Shown: piece after piece, positions 12,421 through 24,475 of the stretch
Layout: each line of letters opens with the position of its first letter
How positions within the stretch are numbered: position 1 is the first letter of the stretch
Assembly: GCF_019097595.1 (NCBI RefSeq)
Contig: NC_080717.1
Span: 3,797,001-3,861,000, forward strand
Length of the DNA: 64,000 bases
From: Hemibagrus wyckioides
Taxonomy: Eukaryota; Chordata; Actinopteri; Siluriformes; Bagridae
Direction: 5' to 3'
Translations under genes and position numbers: made by a program
Notes under the pieces: model-generated
Database searches by the model: none
Told to the model about the DNA's origin: nothing
Seen by the model: only the letters and a program-made list of their open reading frames with translations

Positions 12421-13493
12421 TTTTTTTTCTTTTTCACACAGAAGACATATTTATGTAAACATTTACAGACTTCATAAAGATTTGTGATATTGTATCTGTT
12501 ATCTTCTAATGCACCAGATTTCACCCTGCACTTTAATCTTACTCAAAACACACAACTGCAGGTTCCTTTATTATGTGAGCCATCAGATATGATGTTATAC
12601 AGTCAGTTATCTGTGTGTGTGTGTGTGTGATTAATTAAGTAAGCATATTTATACATTCGTACATTTATATGACAGCATTAATTCTAGATTTGTTTAGAAT
12701 TCATTAATTTTCTGTAACAGAGGCTCTGACAGCAGTGCAGCTCTAAATGACAGGTTTATATTAATGTGCTTGTTTTAATACATTATCATTTCTATATATC
12801 TATATATATTTATCTTGTGTGGTCGATGCCCAACATAGACATATTTTTTCTTAAAAATTGATTTATGTACATTTAAATATTATATCAAAATATTAAAAGT
12901 TTGTGTGCATTTGTGTTGTAGACAAATGCTTTTTTCTTTTTTTTTTTTGTTATTGCTAATTGTGTCGGTTTGCTCTGCAGTGTAAAGCGCTCTGCTCGGG
13001 TAAACAGGAAGGTACAGCGAGCTAAAACCACACTGAAATGTTCCACACCGCTCTCAGCTTTAACTTTCCAGGTCAGACCTGTGTGTGAATTCTGCATCTG
13101 ACGAGCAGCAGTGACACTTAACAAGCTTCTTATGAGACCGACGCCGAGAGCTGTGAAAAAAAAGTGGAGGTGTGAAAAATAATCACACAGGCAGCTTTTG
13201 TATACAGAGGTGCACAAAAGACTATATATCCTATCAAAAAAAAGGGCACCTCTGTTTTAAAATTAAACTAATAAAATTCTAAATAAAAAATGTAAAATGA
13301 AGTGTGGGTTCAGTCTACACCAGAACAACTATCCAGCAAAAAAAAAAAAAAAAACACAGCAAATTGGCTTGAAAACTAGAGAGAGAGAAAAAAAGGTGGT
13401 CATATCAGGTATTTTAGAGAGGAAATGCAAATTCTGAACTGATGTCCAGGATTATTATTATTAATAATAATAATAATTATTAATAATAATGAT

Positions 13494-13546
<53 letters not shown>

Positions 13547-13735
13547 TCACTCAATGCGTTCATTTTCAAATTCCCACCCAACAGCCAGCAGCCATAATCA
13601 GCTGTATTGCTGAGAGTCTGTATAAATACTAAATACACTGCCAATATTTCCGACACGTCTGTTCATGTTTAAGTGATAAACAGCTACTAAAAGTCTTCAC
13701 CCTCGTCCACGTGTCAGGCCGAGATCCAGCAGCAG
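12421..13735. other. Gene-free stretch with AAT/TTTA microsatellites
   Basis: Contains a mixed AAT and (TTTA)n tract at about 13,453-13,547 and short A-runs. The 110-aa - strand frame at 12,885-13,217 has no recognisable domain. I see no gene. Confidence 0.4.
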
Positions 13736-13996
13736 CTCAACACACCCTGCACTGAACTTCCTGAGAAGAGGCGTGTGGGCGGAGCTTCATACAGTTCATC
13801 AGATTGAAACCTTTTCACGTTTTCTCTCATCAACTGCCGAGAACTGTGGAGAGCAAAGATCAGTCTTCATTTCTCCTGACCTCATAACACTTTAGGATGC
13901 GCTGTTAAAGGAAAATAATCAACTTCAATGTGGTAACAGTTACTCTGCTTTATCACTGTGTACTGTTCTGAGCTGTGCTTGTCCTATTTGTCCTTC

Positions 13997-14034
<38 letters not shown>

Positions 14035-14138
14035 TCCTTGTCCTTTGGTATATATATATATACCATAAAAAGAGCCGGTCTTGATGTGACTCAAAGCACC
14101 GCCCTGTAACCACAGACCAAACCCCCAAATTTCTTATC

Positions 14139-14210
14139 ATGAGGTCTATGTGGGTTAAAGCTCTCACGCTGATTTATTTCTTGCTATCCTGCTTTTTTTC
14201 TTCTTATGAG
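14139..14210 (+). other. Candidate orphan signal-peptide exon
   Basis: An ATG at 14139 opens a 24-codon stretch with a basic start (MRSMWVKA) followed by a strongly hydrophobic run (LTLIYFLLSCFF) and SSYE, ending at a GTATTG splice-donor-like site at 14211. That is the usual form of an immunoglobulin-superfamily leader exon. An ACCATAAAAAG TATA-like sequence lies about 75 bases upstream. No V exon follows before the next receptor at 15,574, so this may be a remnant of a deleted gene, or chance. Confidence 0.35.
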
Positions 14211-14394
14211 GTATTGGTTCTCAAAGTGCATTATTCCTCATCTTCAGTTATCACACTCTTTAACCCTTTTGCTTCTCAGAGTTTTACTCTATGAGTCCTG
14301 TCTCTCCGCACTAGCTCCATCTAGTGACACAGAATTTGTCGTTTTGCCTCTTTCAGTTTTGAAAAAAAAAAATGCAATCAGTCAACAAACAAAC

Positions 14395-15260
<866 letters not shown>

Positions 15261-15383
15261 TCTATGTTTTTATTTATTTATTTATTTTTTTTCATTTTTT
15301 TAGAAACCAGGTTATTGGCAGGGCCTTAAAATAAACTTCAGTAAGTTTTCCGTTACACGAGAGAAGACAAATAAACCAATGTG

Positions 15384-15573
15384 ATGAGATGTGGTTTTGT
15401 GAAACCTCTGTGTGGTTTCTTGTGTCTGCTTTATTTCCATTTATAATAACAACAGAATAAATCACATGGTATATTTTGGGGCGTGTTTACTACAGACCAG
15501 CTATAGTATAAATGAAATGCTTGCATCAGGTAGATTCATAATCTGATTATAAAGGATCTAAAGGAAACTTAAA
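15384..15573 (+). promoter_or_regulatory. Promoter of the first + strand receptor locus
   Basis: Two TGTGGT RUNX-type motifs at 15,390-15,395 and 15,411-15,416, then GGGGCGTGTTTACTACAGACC and TATAAATG at 15,507-15,514. It is a diverged version of the cassette in front of the other + strand receptors; the GCTCAGTAC core has become GTTTACTAC and the proximal CCAAT box is not preserved. Confidence 0.55.
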
Positions 15574-16903
15574 ATGACTGGATTCTGGATTTCAATTTTG
15601 CTCTTTAGCACCATGTGTAAGAATTTAATTCTCCTTCTGTTTATTGGTTCTGTAAGATGATTGTCAAACTATAGATTTAAAAAATTTAGCAATCTTAAGT
15701 TTATTTTTTTTTCCCCTAATTTGCATTCTTCACCTAATTATTGAATTTGCTTTTCTAGATACAGTTCAACCTGGTAGATGCTGGGTTACTGCACAATCCC
15801 CCACAGTGCCAAAAGTTTATCAACCCGATAAAGAGCTCAGTGTGAATATCGGAGACTCGGCTACTCTGCAGTGTTGTAATTTTGGAATAAAAGACAGAGA
15901 AGTTATCTGGTTTAAGCAACAGTATGGAAAACCATATTATGGTCAGATTCTTTAAAACTGACGGAGAAAAGTTTTACAACGAATTCCAGAATTCTCGTTT
16001 TCAAATGAAACAATTTGGAAACTGCTTCAATTTGACCATTTCTAACACCACGCTGTCTGATGAAGCCACATATTACTGCGCTCTCGTGTCTACAGATGGA
16101 ACGCTTTTAAAAATTAAAGGTAGGATTTCTACTGAAATGAGTGATGTGTCTGGTTAAATGTAGAAATGTTTTATTCTTCTATTCTATGTTTTAATCACAT
16201 ATCGTGATAAATGTTTATAGGTGAATGTGTTAACAATGAAACATCTAAACCTGTTGTGAGTGATAATTCAGTGGTGTGTGAACCAACACTGCATGGAAAC
16301 AACACTAACATGAACACACAAGAAATAAACCAAACAAGTAAGATGTCTCATTATTCAGTATTAATTAATTGCCCTATAAATTTGTAATAATGTAAATATA
16401 ATGTGGTGAAATAACAGTATCAGAAATGATCAGATCTCTACATTGGACAGTGATCGGTTTGGGAACGGCTTTGGGTTTGTGCGCACTTCTGATTTTCTGT
16501 CTCACTTATTACATACTGAGGAGAAGAAAATGTGATACAAGTAAGTGCCTGTGATCACAGATAATTATTACATCAATTCAGTTCTATCAAATTGACTAAT
16601 CCTTTTTTTTTTTTTTACTTCTTAAAAGTGAATTCTCCAGAAACGAGGAAGGTAAGTCTTGGATTATAGTCATAAGGAAATTTCAGTTATGCTTATAATC
16701 TATACTTAAAATTAACTCACATTATATGATCTGTTGCTCTGTACAATTTAAAACATACATTTTATTTTATTAAAGAAACTTTTTATTTTTTAATTTCTCA
16801 GAAATCTCACTTCGACACCTTCACTTATGCAGCCTTGAAGGGAAGTGAAGTTTGCTTGTCAGACAAGTTGATGTACTCTGAAGTGATATATATGAAACTG
16901 TAA
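15574..16903 (+). pseudogene. Single-V NITR-like receptor with frameshifted V exon
   Basis: Exons: 15574-15616 leader, 15759-16119 V, 16221-16337 hinge, 16418-16540 transmembrane, 16629-16651 linker, 16802-16903 tail. The V exon is 361 nt, where sibling exons are all multiples of three. After VIWFKQQYGKP the frame is lost near 15,938 and resumes with MVRFFKTDGEKFYNE. Against the copy at 22.9 kb the gap is 5 nt, so a deletion is likely. Splice sites and all later exons stay clean. The tail is unlike its siblings: a near match FTYAAL, then two overlapping canonical ITIMs in LMYSEVIYMKL. The J-like end reads STDGTLLKIKG, without the usual F-G. A polyadenylation signal lies at 17,093-17,098. Probably a recent pseudogene; an assembly error in the V exon is the alternative. 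Confidence 0.75.
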
Positions 16904-16917
16904 TATATTAAATAATT

Positions 16918-17060
16918 TCTTCTTCTTCTTCTTCTTCTTCTTCTTCTTCTTCTTCTTCTTCTTCTACTTCTTATACTACTACTACTACTACTACTACTAC
17001 TAATAATAATAATAATAATAATAATTAGTAGTAGTATTACTGTTGTTGTTGGTGGTGTTC
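16918..17060. repeat. (TTC)n, (TAC)n, (AAT)n, (TGT)n microsatellite block
   Basis: Successive trinucleotide tracts directly after the stop codon of the first + strand receptor, in what would be its 3' untranslated region. Confidence 0.9.
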
Positions 17061-17144
17061 ACTTGTTGTTCTTATACCTTCCAAATCAATTAAATAAAAA
17101 AAAAAAGAAAAGAAAATCTTTGTCTATGTGATGATTTAATATTG

Positions 17145-17157
17145 TAGATAGATAGAC

Positions 17158-17236
<79 letters not shown>
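17145..17236. repeat. (GATA)n microsatellite
   Basis: Third long GATA tract in the window. With 15,156-15,256 it brackets the frameshifted receptor locus. Confidence 0.95.
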
Positions 17237-17630
17237 AATTAGATAGATTATAAATGTTCTTTCTTGAATATACTTTGGTCCTTTTTATTAATGAAATTAT
17301 CAAGGGTTTTTAGAATGAAATAAAAGTTGCATACACACAGTTGCTTTTGATAACATTCAGCTCAGAAAGTAATAAAATTCTGATATTTCTGATATATACG
17401 TCATAATAAGTCAACAAAACTATAGTGCTTAAATGTATAAAATAACACACAGTACAACAGAATACAATGTTTAGGTTATATTTGTGCTTCATGTCCAATC
17501 AGAACACAACACTGACTGTGTATAGGGCCAAATTTGTTTAGACACATTAACATTATAAGCACTTACTTATACAAGTTTAATTAAAAGAGCAGTTAACATT
17601 AACAACAGTGAGATGTTAGTGTAAACACAC
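17237..17630. other. Intergenic spacer
   Basis: AT-rich spacer ahead of the second receptor promoter. I see nothing else in it. Confidence 0.4.
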
Positions 17631-17639
17631 GTGCGTGTA

Positions 17640-17921
17640 TGAGTAAACCACATTTTTCCATTCTGTCATAACATCTACATCATGATATCTCTGTGCAACA
17701 CCAAAACACAAATATGGAAAATTGTGGTGTAGATGTAGGCAGATCAGAACACCACGTGCTTGTGTATCAAACCATTTTTTAATACCTAACCAATCACATA
17801 CCATATTCTGGGCGTGCTCAGTACAGTCTGCCTGTAGTATAAATATAAATTCAAACCATGCTTCAAGTGCTTTCATATTCTGTCGATAAATGAGATACAA
17901 GCACTGTAGAATTTCTAAGAA
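17640..17921 (+). promoter_or_regulatory. Conserved receptor promoter cassette (second + strand gene)
   Basis: In order: ACCACA (17,647-17,652) and TGTGGT (17,723-17,728), both RUNX-type, a further ACCACG at 17,751, a CCAAT box at 17,790-17,794, GGGCGTGCTCAGTACAG, and TATAAATA at 17,838-17,845, about 80 bases before the ATG. The same order and much of the intervening sequence recurs in front of the other + strand receptors. Confidence 0.7.
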
Positions 17922-19558
17922 ATGAATAATGACCAGTTTTACTTTTGGATTTTACTTTTGATCTTCAGCACCATGTGTAAGTAATATGAGCAAACAATTT
18001 CCATCTAGTTTGATGTTTCTTTAAAAAGCTTATTATGTTAAACAACATGTATGCAGTTGTGTGCAGAAGTAAGTCCAATATTATTCCTTTAATGTCATGT
18101 TTAATAATGATTATATTATCTGTTTGTTTTTCTAGATAAAATCCAACCAGGTAGACACTGGGTTACTGCACAATCCCCAACAAAGCCACCAATTGATCAG
18201 CCTGAAAAAGAGCTCAAAGTGAATATCGGCGACTCGGCTAGTCTGCAGTGTTGTGTTGCTAAAAATGTAGTTGGCATGATTGCCTTGTTTAAGCAACCAA
18301 ACAGACAAAGGCCTCAGCTAATAGTCAAACTCTTTAAAAGTGCTAGAGGAACATTTTCCACTGAATTTCAAATTCCTGGTGTCCAAATAGAAAAATCTTC
18401 AAACTGCTTCAATATAATCATTTTGAATATCACTCAGTCTGATGAAGCCATGTACTACTGTGCAGTGACAGTGCCCTATGTTGTGTTTGCGGATGGAACT
18501 TATTTAAAAATCCAAGGTAGGATTTCCACTGAAAATGATTCAACTTTTGGAGATATTTTTATTATTACCATTAATATGTTTAGCCTGGAAGACAAATGAT
18601 AGAACTGTGTTTTCTTCAACAACACTGAGATACAGACTTTTTCTAAGTGAATCATGATAAATGTTTATAGGTGAGCATGTTACTATTACATCAGAAACAG
18701 CTAAACCCACTCTGAGTGATAATTCAGTGGTGTGTGAACCAACACTGCATGGAAACAACACTAACATGAACACACAAGAGAACACAGGTAAGATATCTTA
18801 ATTTATATGCATAATTTGCCTAGAAAATCATTTGTACTAATATAAATATAATGTGGTGAAATAACAGTATCAGAAATGATCAGATCTCTACATTGGACAG
18901 TGATCGGTTTGGGAACGGCTTTGGGTTTGTGCGCACTTCTGATTTTCTGCCTCACTTATTACATACTGAGGAGAAGAAAACGTGATAAAAGTAAGTGCTT
19001 TTGTTATAAGAAAATAATTACAGTTATTTTTATTTTTATTAAAAACACTAATAGGTGTGTTTCTGTATTCATAGTAAATGCTTCTCCAGGAACAAGGCAG
19101 GTATGTGTGCAAAAAATTCTGATGTTTTCACTATTATGTTCTCTACAGATAATTCTGTTCTTTTTGTAGACATCTCTATGTCTCCTTTATTTATGATGAG
19201 ATTCATTACTAATTTTTCTACATGTGAAATATTCAGATACTTTTCCTAATAATGTTCTAGATATAATTCATACAGTAAATAAAATCAGATCTGTACAAGC
19301 TTTTATGTTCATGCCTCTGACTGTGTGGTTAGTGTGTATAGTGCAGTTACCCATATTGTATTTTTATTAGTGTGAGCTGGATTTCTTATTATTTCTTTCT
19401 TTCTTTTTTAGGAATATGAAGAAGAAACTCTGAATTACGCAGCTTTGCAATTCTCCAAGAAGAAAGCCAAAGCTGAAAAAAGAAAAACTGGCTCATCCGA
19501 TGAGTGTGTGTACTCCGATGTGAATACAACTGTACGATATAACATAGTTGATTCATAA
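17922..19558 (+). CDS. Single-V NITR-like inhibitory receptor, + strand gene 2
   Basis: Exons: 17922-17976 leader, 18136-18516 V, 18671-18787 hinge, 18868-18990 transmembrane, 19075-19100 linker, 19412-19558 tail; 282 aa, phases close. The start is the upstream ATG (MNNDQF); the ATG used by siblings, at 17,929, is out of frame here after a short insertion. The V domain (about 19-145) has LQCCV, SNCFN and MYYCAV, but ALFKQ in place of the usual tryptophan, and J-like FADGTYLKIQG. The hinge carries a cysteine and an NNT glycosylation site. The membrane segment (about 195-215) has no charged residue. The tail has canonical ITIMs LNYAAL and VRYNIV plus near match CVYSDV. Polyadenylation signal AATAAA at 19,888-19,893. 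Inhibitory signalling is inferred from the family. Confidence 0.85.
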
Positions 19559-19939
19559 CACACAGAAGATTTTCATGAAAAACGTCTAATTACTGCAAAA
19601 TCATCAAAACAATATTTATGCTAATTTCAAATTTGCCAGATAAATGTATAACTATAAGCAAAATGACTTTATTAATAATTAATGATAATTAATAATTTCA
19701 TTTGATGATCTTATTTCTGTTTACATTAAACTCATTTTTTTTAAACTGATTTCATTAAATTTTCCTGTTATTAACCTTGAAGGACAGAGAACTTTGTAAA
19801 ACTCTCTATTTTTATATGACTACAGTGTTGCACTTTGTAGAGATTTTATTGTATAATCTGTATGACTCTGATATTTACTGAAGACACAATAAATGTACAA
19901 ACAGTTGAATAAAAAATGTAACACATTATCGTGAAAAAT

Positions 19940-21140
19940 TTTGAGTTGTATTATTTTCTATAACTGCTGCATTTTCCAAAAGGACGTGGTGTTGGATTCA
20001 AACCAAGTCAAGCACAGTGGTCGCTACAGTAACTTGTTTTATTCACCCACCTTTAGGCTTGTGTTTAAGGTTCTAGTGAAAGGACACATAAAATCATGCC
20101 ATGTCAGTGTCATGCACATAAATAGCAAAGTAATATGCTTCATCACTGAGTGTTGAGTAAACTATTTAAACATGTTTTACATCAACAAAAGTGAAATATT
20201 AAATAACAAATATGGATCCTTCCAAAAATAGAGAAAGGTATTAAAATTCCTATTTATTTAAACAAGTTTCTGTAATACAATAGATAATGTAAATGGGCCT
20301 AGTGGTAGATCTGCGTCTGAGTCCTGAAGATTTAACATTTATGACTTTTTCATCATGAGAAAAGTAGCTGTTAGTGAGTCTGTTGGTTGTGGCTTCAATG
20401 CTGCAGTACCTCTTACCACATGCTAGTAGGCAGAAGACTCTGTGCTGTGGTTAGAACTGTGCTGGAGATAGCTGTACACTGAGCTGCTCAGCCATCTTGT
20501 TTCCAGTTTCACTGCGGCTCCACCTACACAGTGAACCTTCACACAAAGAGAATGAAGATGTAGCCTACAGGACAGCAGCATCTGGTTGTACTCTCAACCT
20601 GCTGTCGGGGGAAATCCTCCTAGTTACCACAACTATTTTATACTATGCTTTAGATACATCCAGGTAAGCCTTATACATGTGTTTATTTTATATGCCATGT
20701 CACCTGGATATGCTGTATTTGTCATCTTCATGTAAAAAAAGGACAGGGGACTGTGGCTGTGAATAGATTACCATGGAAGAATCATCTCACACAGAAACTC
20801 CTACCATTCCCTGACTTTGGTTCCAGTCACACTTGTTCAAGCTGTACACTGAGTACAACCTCGTTAACATCCAGTGGGATGAGTTGAATGGAAAACTTCT
20901 TCTCTACACCCACTGGATACTATGAATACTTGGTGATGCTGTACAGTTTAACAAATGGCCCAGGTATTTGTTACCAAGCTACTGTATGACATGCTCCAGT
21001 ACTCTAGTGGTTTACATTTAGTGATGATAGCAAGATTTATTATTCAAGATTCAGGAGATTAGCTGAGGAGATGTGGAACTTCCACGGCTGTAAGAGATGA
21101 TATCTAGAGTAGATCTTGGAGGAGATGGTGGGGCTTCCAG
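19940..21140. other. Intergenic stretch with decayed retroelement pieces
   Basis: The segment 20,310-20,470 (AATGCTGCAGTACCTCTTACC, GCTAGTAGGCAGAAGA) recurs at 42,700-42,840 and 47,300-47,410, each time downstream of a receptor gene. The part 20,860-21,140 translates in broken frames to phrases like YYEYLVMLYSLTNGP and resembles the palm region of a Ty3/gypsy reverse transcriptase; a related piece lies at 48,740-48,970. No functional gene. Confidence 0.5.
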
Positions 21141-21351
21141 GATGGGTCATGAATGGGCCTGTTACATGATTAAAATTTTGTTGTAAAGTATGGAAAGCAC
21201 ATTCAGCATTTTCAATAGTGAGTAGAGTAGAATAGAATAGACTACTTTATTAATCTCCAAGAGGAAATTTGGTGTCACATCACAAGAGCAACAGAAAGCA
21301 CTTAAAAAGATGTACAAAATTAAACAATATACAACAAATAAGAAATATATA

Positions 21352-21897
21352 CACTGATCAGGCATAACATTCTGAACAGTGACAGGTGAAGTGAATAAGA
21401 CTGAGTATCTCCTCATCATGGCACCTGTTAGTGGGTGGGATATATTAGGCAGCAAGTGAACATTTTGTCCTCAAAGTTGATGTTAGAAGCAGGAAAAATG
21501 GACAAGCGTAAGGATTTGAGTGAGTTGGACGAAGGGCCAAATTGTGATGGCTAGACCACTGGATCAGAGCATCTCCAAAACTGCAGCTCTTGTAGGGTGT
21601 TACCAGTCTGCAGTGGTCAGTATCTCTCAAAAGTGGTCCAAGGAAGGAACAGTGGTGAACCCGTGACAGGGTCATGGGTGGCCAAGGCTCATTGATGCAC
21701 ATGTGGAATGAAGGCTGGCCCGTGTGATCCGATCCAACAAACGAGCTACTGTTGCTCAAATTGCTCAAAAAGTTAATGCTGGTTCTGATAGAAAGGTGTC
21801 AGAATACACAGTGCAGGACGGGTCAGGGCTGTTTTGGCAGCAAAAGGGGGACCAACATGACACAGGCAGGTGGTCATAATGTTATGCCTGATCGGTG
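21352..21897. mobile_element. Internally deleted Tc1-like transposon
   Basis: The ends are inverted repeats: CACTGATCAGGCATAACATT at the left and its complement AATGTTATGCCTGATCGGTG at the right, with TA before the left end. Between them, + strand frames give broken transposase N-terminal pieces ([36 protein letters not shown]). At about 546 bp the element lacks the catalytic part, so it is a non-autonomous deletion derivative. Confidence 0.75.
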
Positions 21898-22039
21898 TGC
21901 ATATAAATCACTCTCCAAGTTATTTACAGACTAAAATGTCTGTACAGGTTTATATAATAAACAAGAATATAATATTCTTTAATAAGAAACCATACAAACA
22001 CTGTATCTGATAGATACATATAGGGTTTATATGGCTGCT

Positions 22040-22550
22040 GTGTCCAGCTGTAACAATAGAAAGGCTGGACAAAGAAACTGAAACACCTGGTTTTAGACCA
22101 CAATAATTTATTAGTATTCTGTATGGCCTGTCTTTGGAGCCAATACATCAACAATTCTTCTTGGCAATGACAGATACAGTACAAAACACCCCAAAGTGGC
22201 TCAATGATATTTAGATCTGGTGACTGTGCAGGCCATGGATGATGTTCTACTTTACTCTCATGCTCATGTCACATGTGCTGTCACCTGTGTGTTTTGGTGC
22301 ATTATCATCATGATACACAGCAGCGTACAATGAGGTACAATGAGGTTCAGGGTACAATGTTTAAACCATTGGTTGTAGATAGTCCTTGTCAGTGATGTCT
22401 ACATCTAGTACAAGTAGTGGGCTGAGGGAATGCTGTGAAGTTCCAGCCCAAAACCGTCAACAAATCCACAAATGCCTCACTCTGGGCATGCAGCAGTCCA
22501 GGTTGTGTGCATCTTTGAAGTTTCTGCACAGCATTAGAATTAAGAAAGCA
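22040..22550 (-). mobile_element. Tc1-like transposase fragment
   Basis: On the - strand, 22,195-22,245 encodes PWPAQSPDLNIIEPLW, the signature around the last catalytic acid of Tc1/mariner transposases. The stretch 22,290-22,530 matches 25,740-25,990. No complete ends or frame remain. Confidence 0.65.
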
Positions 22551-22599
22551 ATTAAAAAAAGCAACAGTGAGATGTTAGTCTAGACACATGTGAGTGAAC

Positions 22600-22886
22600 G
22601 AGTAAACCACATTTTCCATTCTGTCATAACATCTACATCACGTTATCTCTGTGCAACAACATAACACAAGTATGGAAAAATGTGGTGTAGATGTAGGCAG
22701 ATCAGAACACCACCTGCTTACGTTTCATGCCTTTTTTTTAAATACAACCAATCACGTGTCATATTCTGGGCATGCTCAGTACAAACCGCCTGTAGGATAA
22801 ATATAAATTCAAACCGTGCTTCAAGTGCATTCATATTCTGTTGATAAATGAGTTAGAAGCACTTTAGAATTTATTAGAAATGAACA
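22600..22886 (+). promoter_or_regulatory. Conserved receptor promoter cassette (third + strand gene)
   Basis: ACCACA at 22,606-22,611, TGTGGT at 22,681-22,686, CCAAT at 22,748-22,752, GGGCATGCTCAGTACAA, and TATAAA at 22,802-22,807, about 80 bases before the ATG. Confidence 0.7.
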
Positions 22887-24475
22887 ATGACCACTTTCTG
22901 GATTTTACTTTTGATCTTCAGCACCATGTGTAAGTAAAATTATCAAATTATTTCCATCTAGGTTGATATATTTTTAAAAAACAACTTTATTGATGCATAC
23001 AGTTGTATGTGGAAGATTATTCCTTTATTCCTTTTTTTTATATTGATTTTTGAAATTAATTTTAAATTAATGACCTGAATATCTTTGTTTTTCTACATAC
23101 AGTCCAACCTGGTAGACGCTGGGTCACTGCACAGTCCCTCACAGACTCACTGGTTTTTCATCCTGATAAAGAGCTCAGTGTGAATATCGGAGACTCGGCT
23201 ACTCTGCGGTGTTGTGTTTCTGAAAACGAATTTGGGATGACAGCCTGGTTTAAGCAAAAAGACAGAAAACCACCTCAACTTATGATCAAGTTCTATAAGA
23301 CTTCTGAAGAAATGTTTTATAATGGAATCGAAAAGTCTCGTATTAAAATGGAAAGATCTTCTAACTGCTTCAATATGACCATTTTAAACATCATTCAGTC
23401 TGATGAAGCCATGTACTACTGTGCAGTATTGATAGCACACCGCCCCGTGTTTGGAGATGGAACTTACTTAAACATTAACGGTAGGATTTTGATTAAAATT
23501 AATTAAGCTGCTGGTTGATTTTCCCTTATTACCATTAACATGTTCAAGCAGGACAATAAAAATAATGAATTAGTAAAATGCTTACAGTGACAGAGACATT
23601 TAGTATTTGAATCATGATAAATGTTTATTAGTGAGCATGATATTTCATTCTTGTTATTATTTTATTTAATCAGAAACATCTAAACCTGCCCTATGTGATA
23701 ATTCAGTGGTGCGTGAACCAACACTGCATAGAAACAACACTAACATGAACACACAAGAGAAAGCAGGTAAAGTATAATTCACAATTTAAAAAATAATCAT
23801 GAATCATTCATCATAATTTGAGTAGTAAATCATTCCTCTACATTGGACAGTGCTCGGTTTGGGAACGGCTTTGGGTTTGTGCGCACTTCTGATTTTCTGC
23901 CTCACATATTTCATACTGAGGAGAAGAAAATGCGATAAATGTAAGTGCTTTTGTTGTCAGATAAGCATTATAGATAATACTTTATTTCTATTAAAATGAT
24001 TAATATGTGTATTTCTGTAATATTAGTGAACACGTTTAGAGAAGATTCTCCAGGAATGAGGCAGGTAGGTGTGCATGAAATTATATTGTTGATTCTATAC
24101 TATTATAGAGAATTTTTTTGTTTTCTTTACACCTAAATCTCTCTACTAATTTCCCTACATTGAGTATATATGTAAAATGTTGCTACATTAATGTGTTGCT
24201 CATCTCTTGGATACTCCTCTTGTTCTGTGTAGTTAGTGTATATAGTGTAGTTAAATATACTGCAAAGTTATTACTTTTATTTATTTATTTATTTGTTTGT
24301 TTGTTTGTTTGTTTGTTTATTATAGGAACCTGAAGCTGAAATACTGAATTATGCAGCTTTGCAGTTCTCAAAAAGGAAAGCCAAAGCTGAAGAAAAAAGG
24401 AAACCTGGCTCATCAGATGGGTGTGTGTACTCTGATGTGAAGAAATCTGTAAAATCTGTAAGATGTAATAAATGA
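22887..24475 (+). CDS. Single-V NITR-like inhibitory receptor, + strand gene 3
   Basis: Exons: 22887-22929 leader, 23103-23480 V, 23674-23766 hinge, 23851-23940 transmembrane, 24027-24064 linker, 24326-24475 tail; 263 aa. The V domain (about 15-140) has LRCCV, TAWFKQ, SNCFN, MYYCAV and the J-like FGDGTYLNI. The V-exon acceptor used by the first gene (TTTTCTAG) is TTTTCTAC here; the next AG, six bases on, keeps the frame. The membrane exon has lost its usual acceptor and first codons; ACAG at 23,847-23,850 restores frame, giving a shorter exon that still holds the whole hydrophobic segment. The tail has canonical ITIM LNYAAL and near match CVYSDV, plus a small duplication (KSVKSV) absent from its copy at 34.6 kb. 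Polyadenylation signal at 24,902-24,907. Splicing of the membrane exon is the least certain point. Confidence 0.78.

Noticed and set aside
11383..12524. Several open frames of 60-163 codons rich in LS or RE
   Set aside because: They are translations of (CT)n and (TG)n microsatellites in both directions and have no domain or splice context.
23103..23480. T-cell receptor or antibody V gene segments that rearrange
   Set aside because: The J-like FGDGT motif is already in the same exon and is followed at once by a splice donor; no recombination signal heptamer is seen, and each V exon has its own membrane and tail exons.
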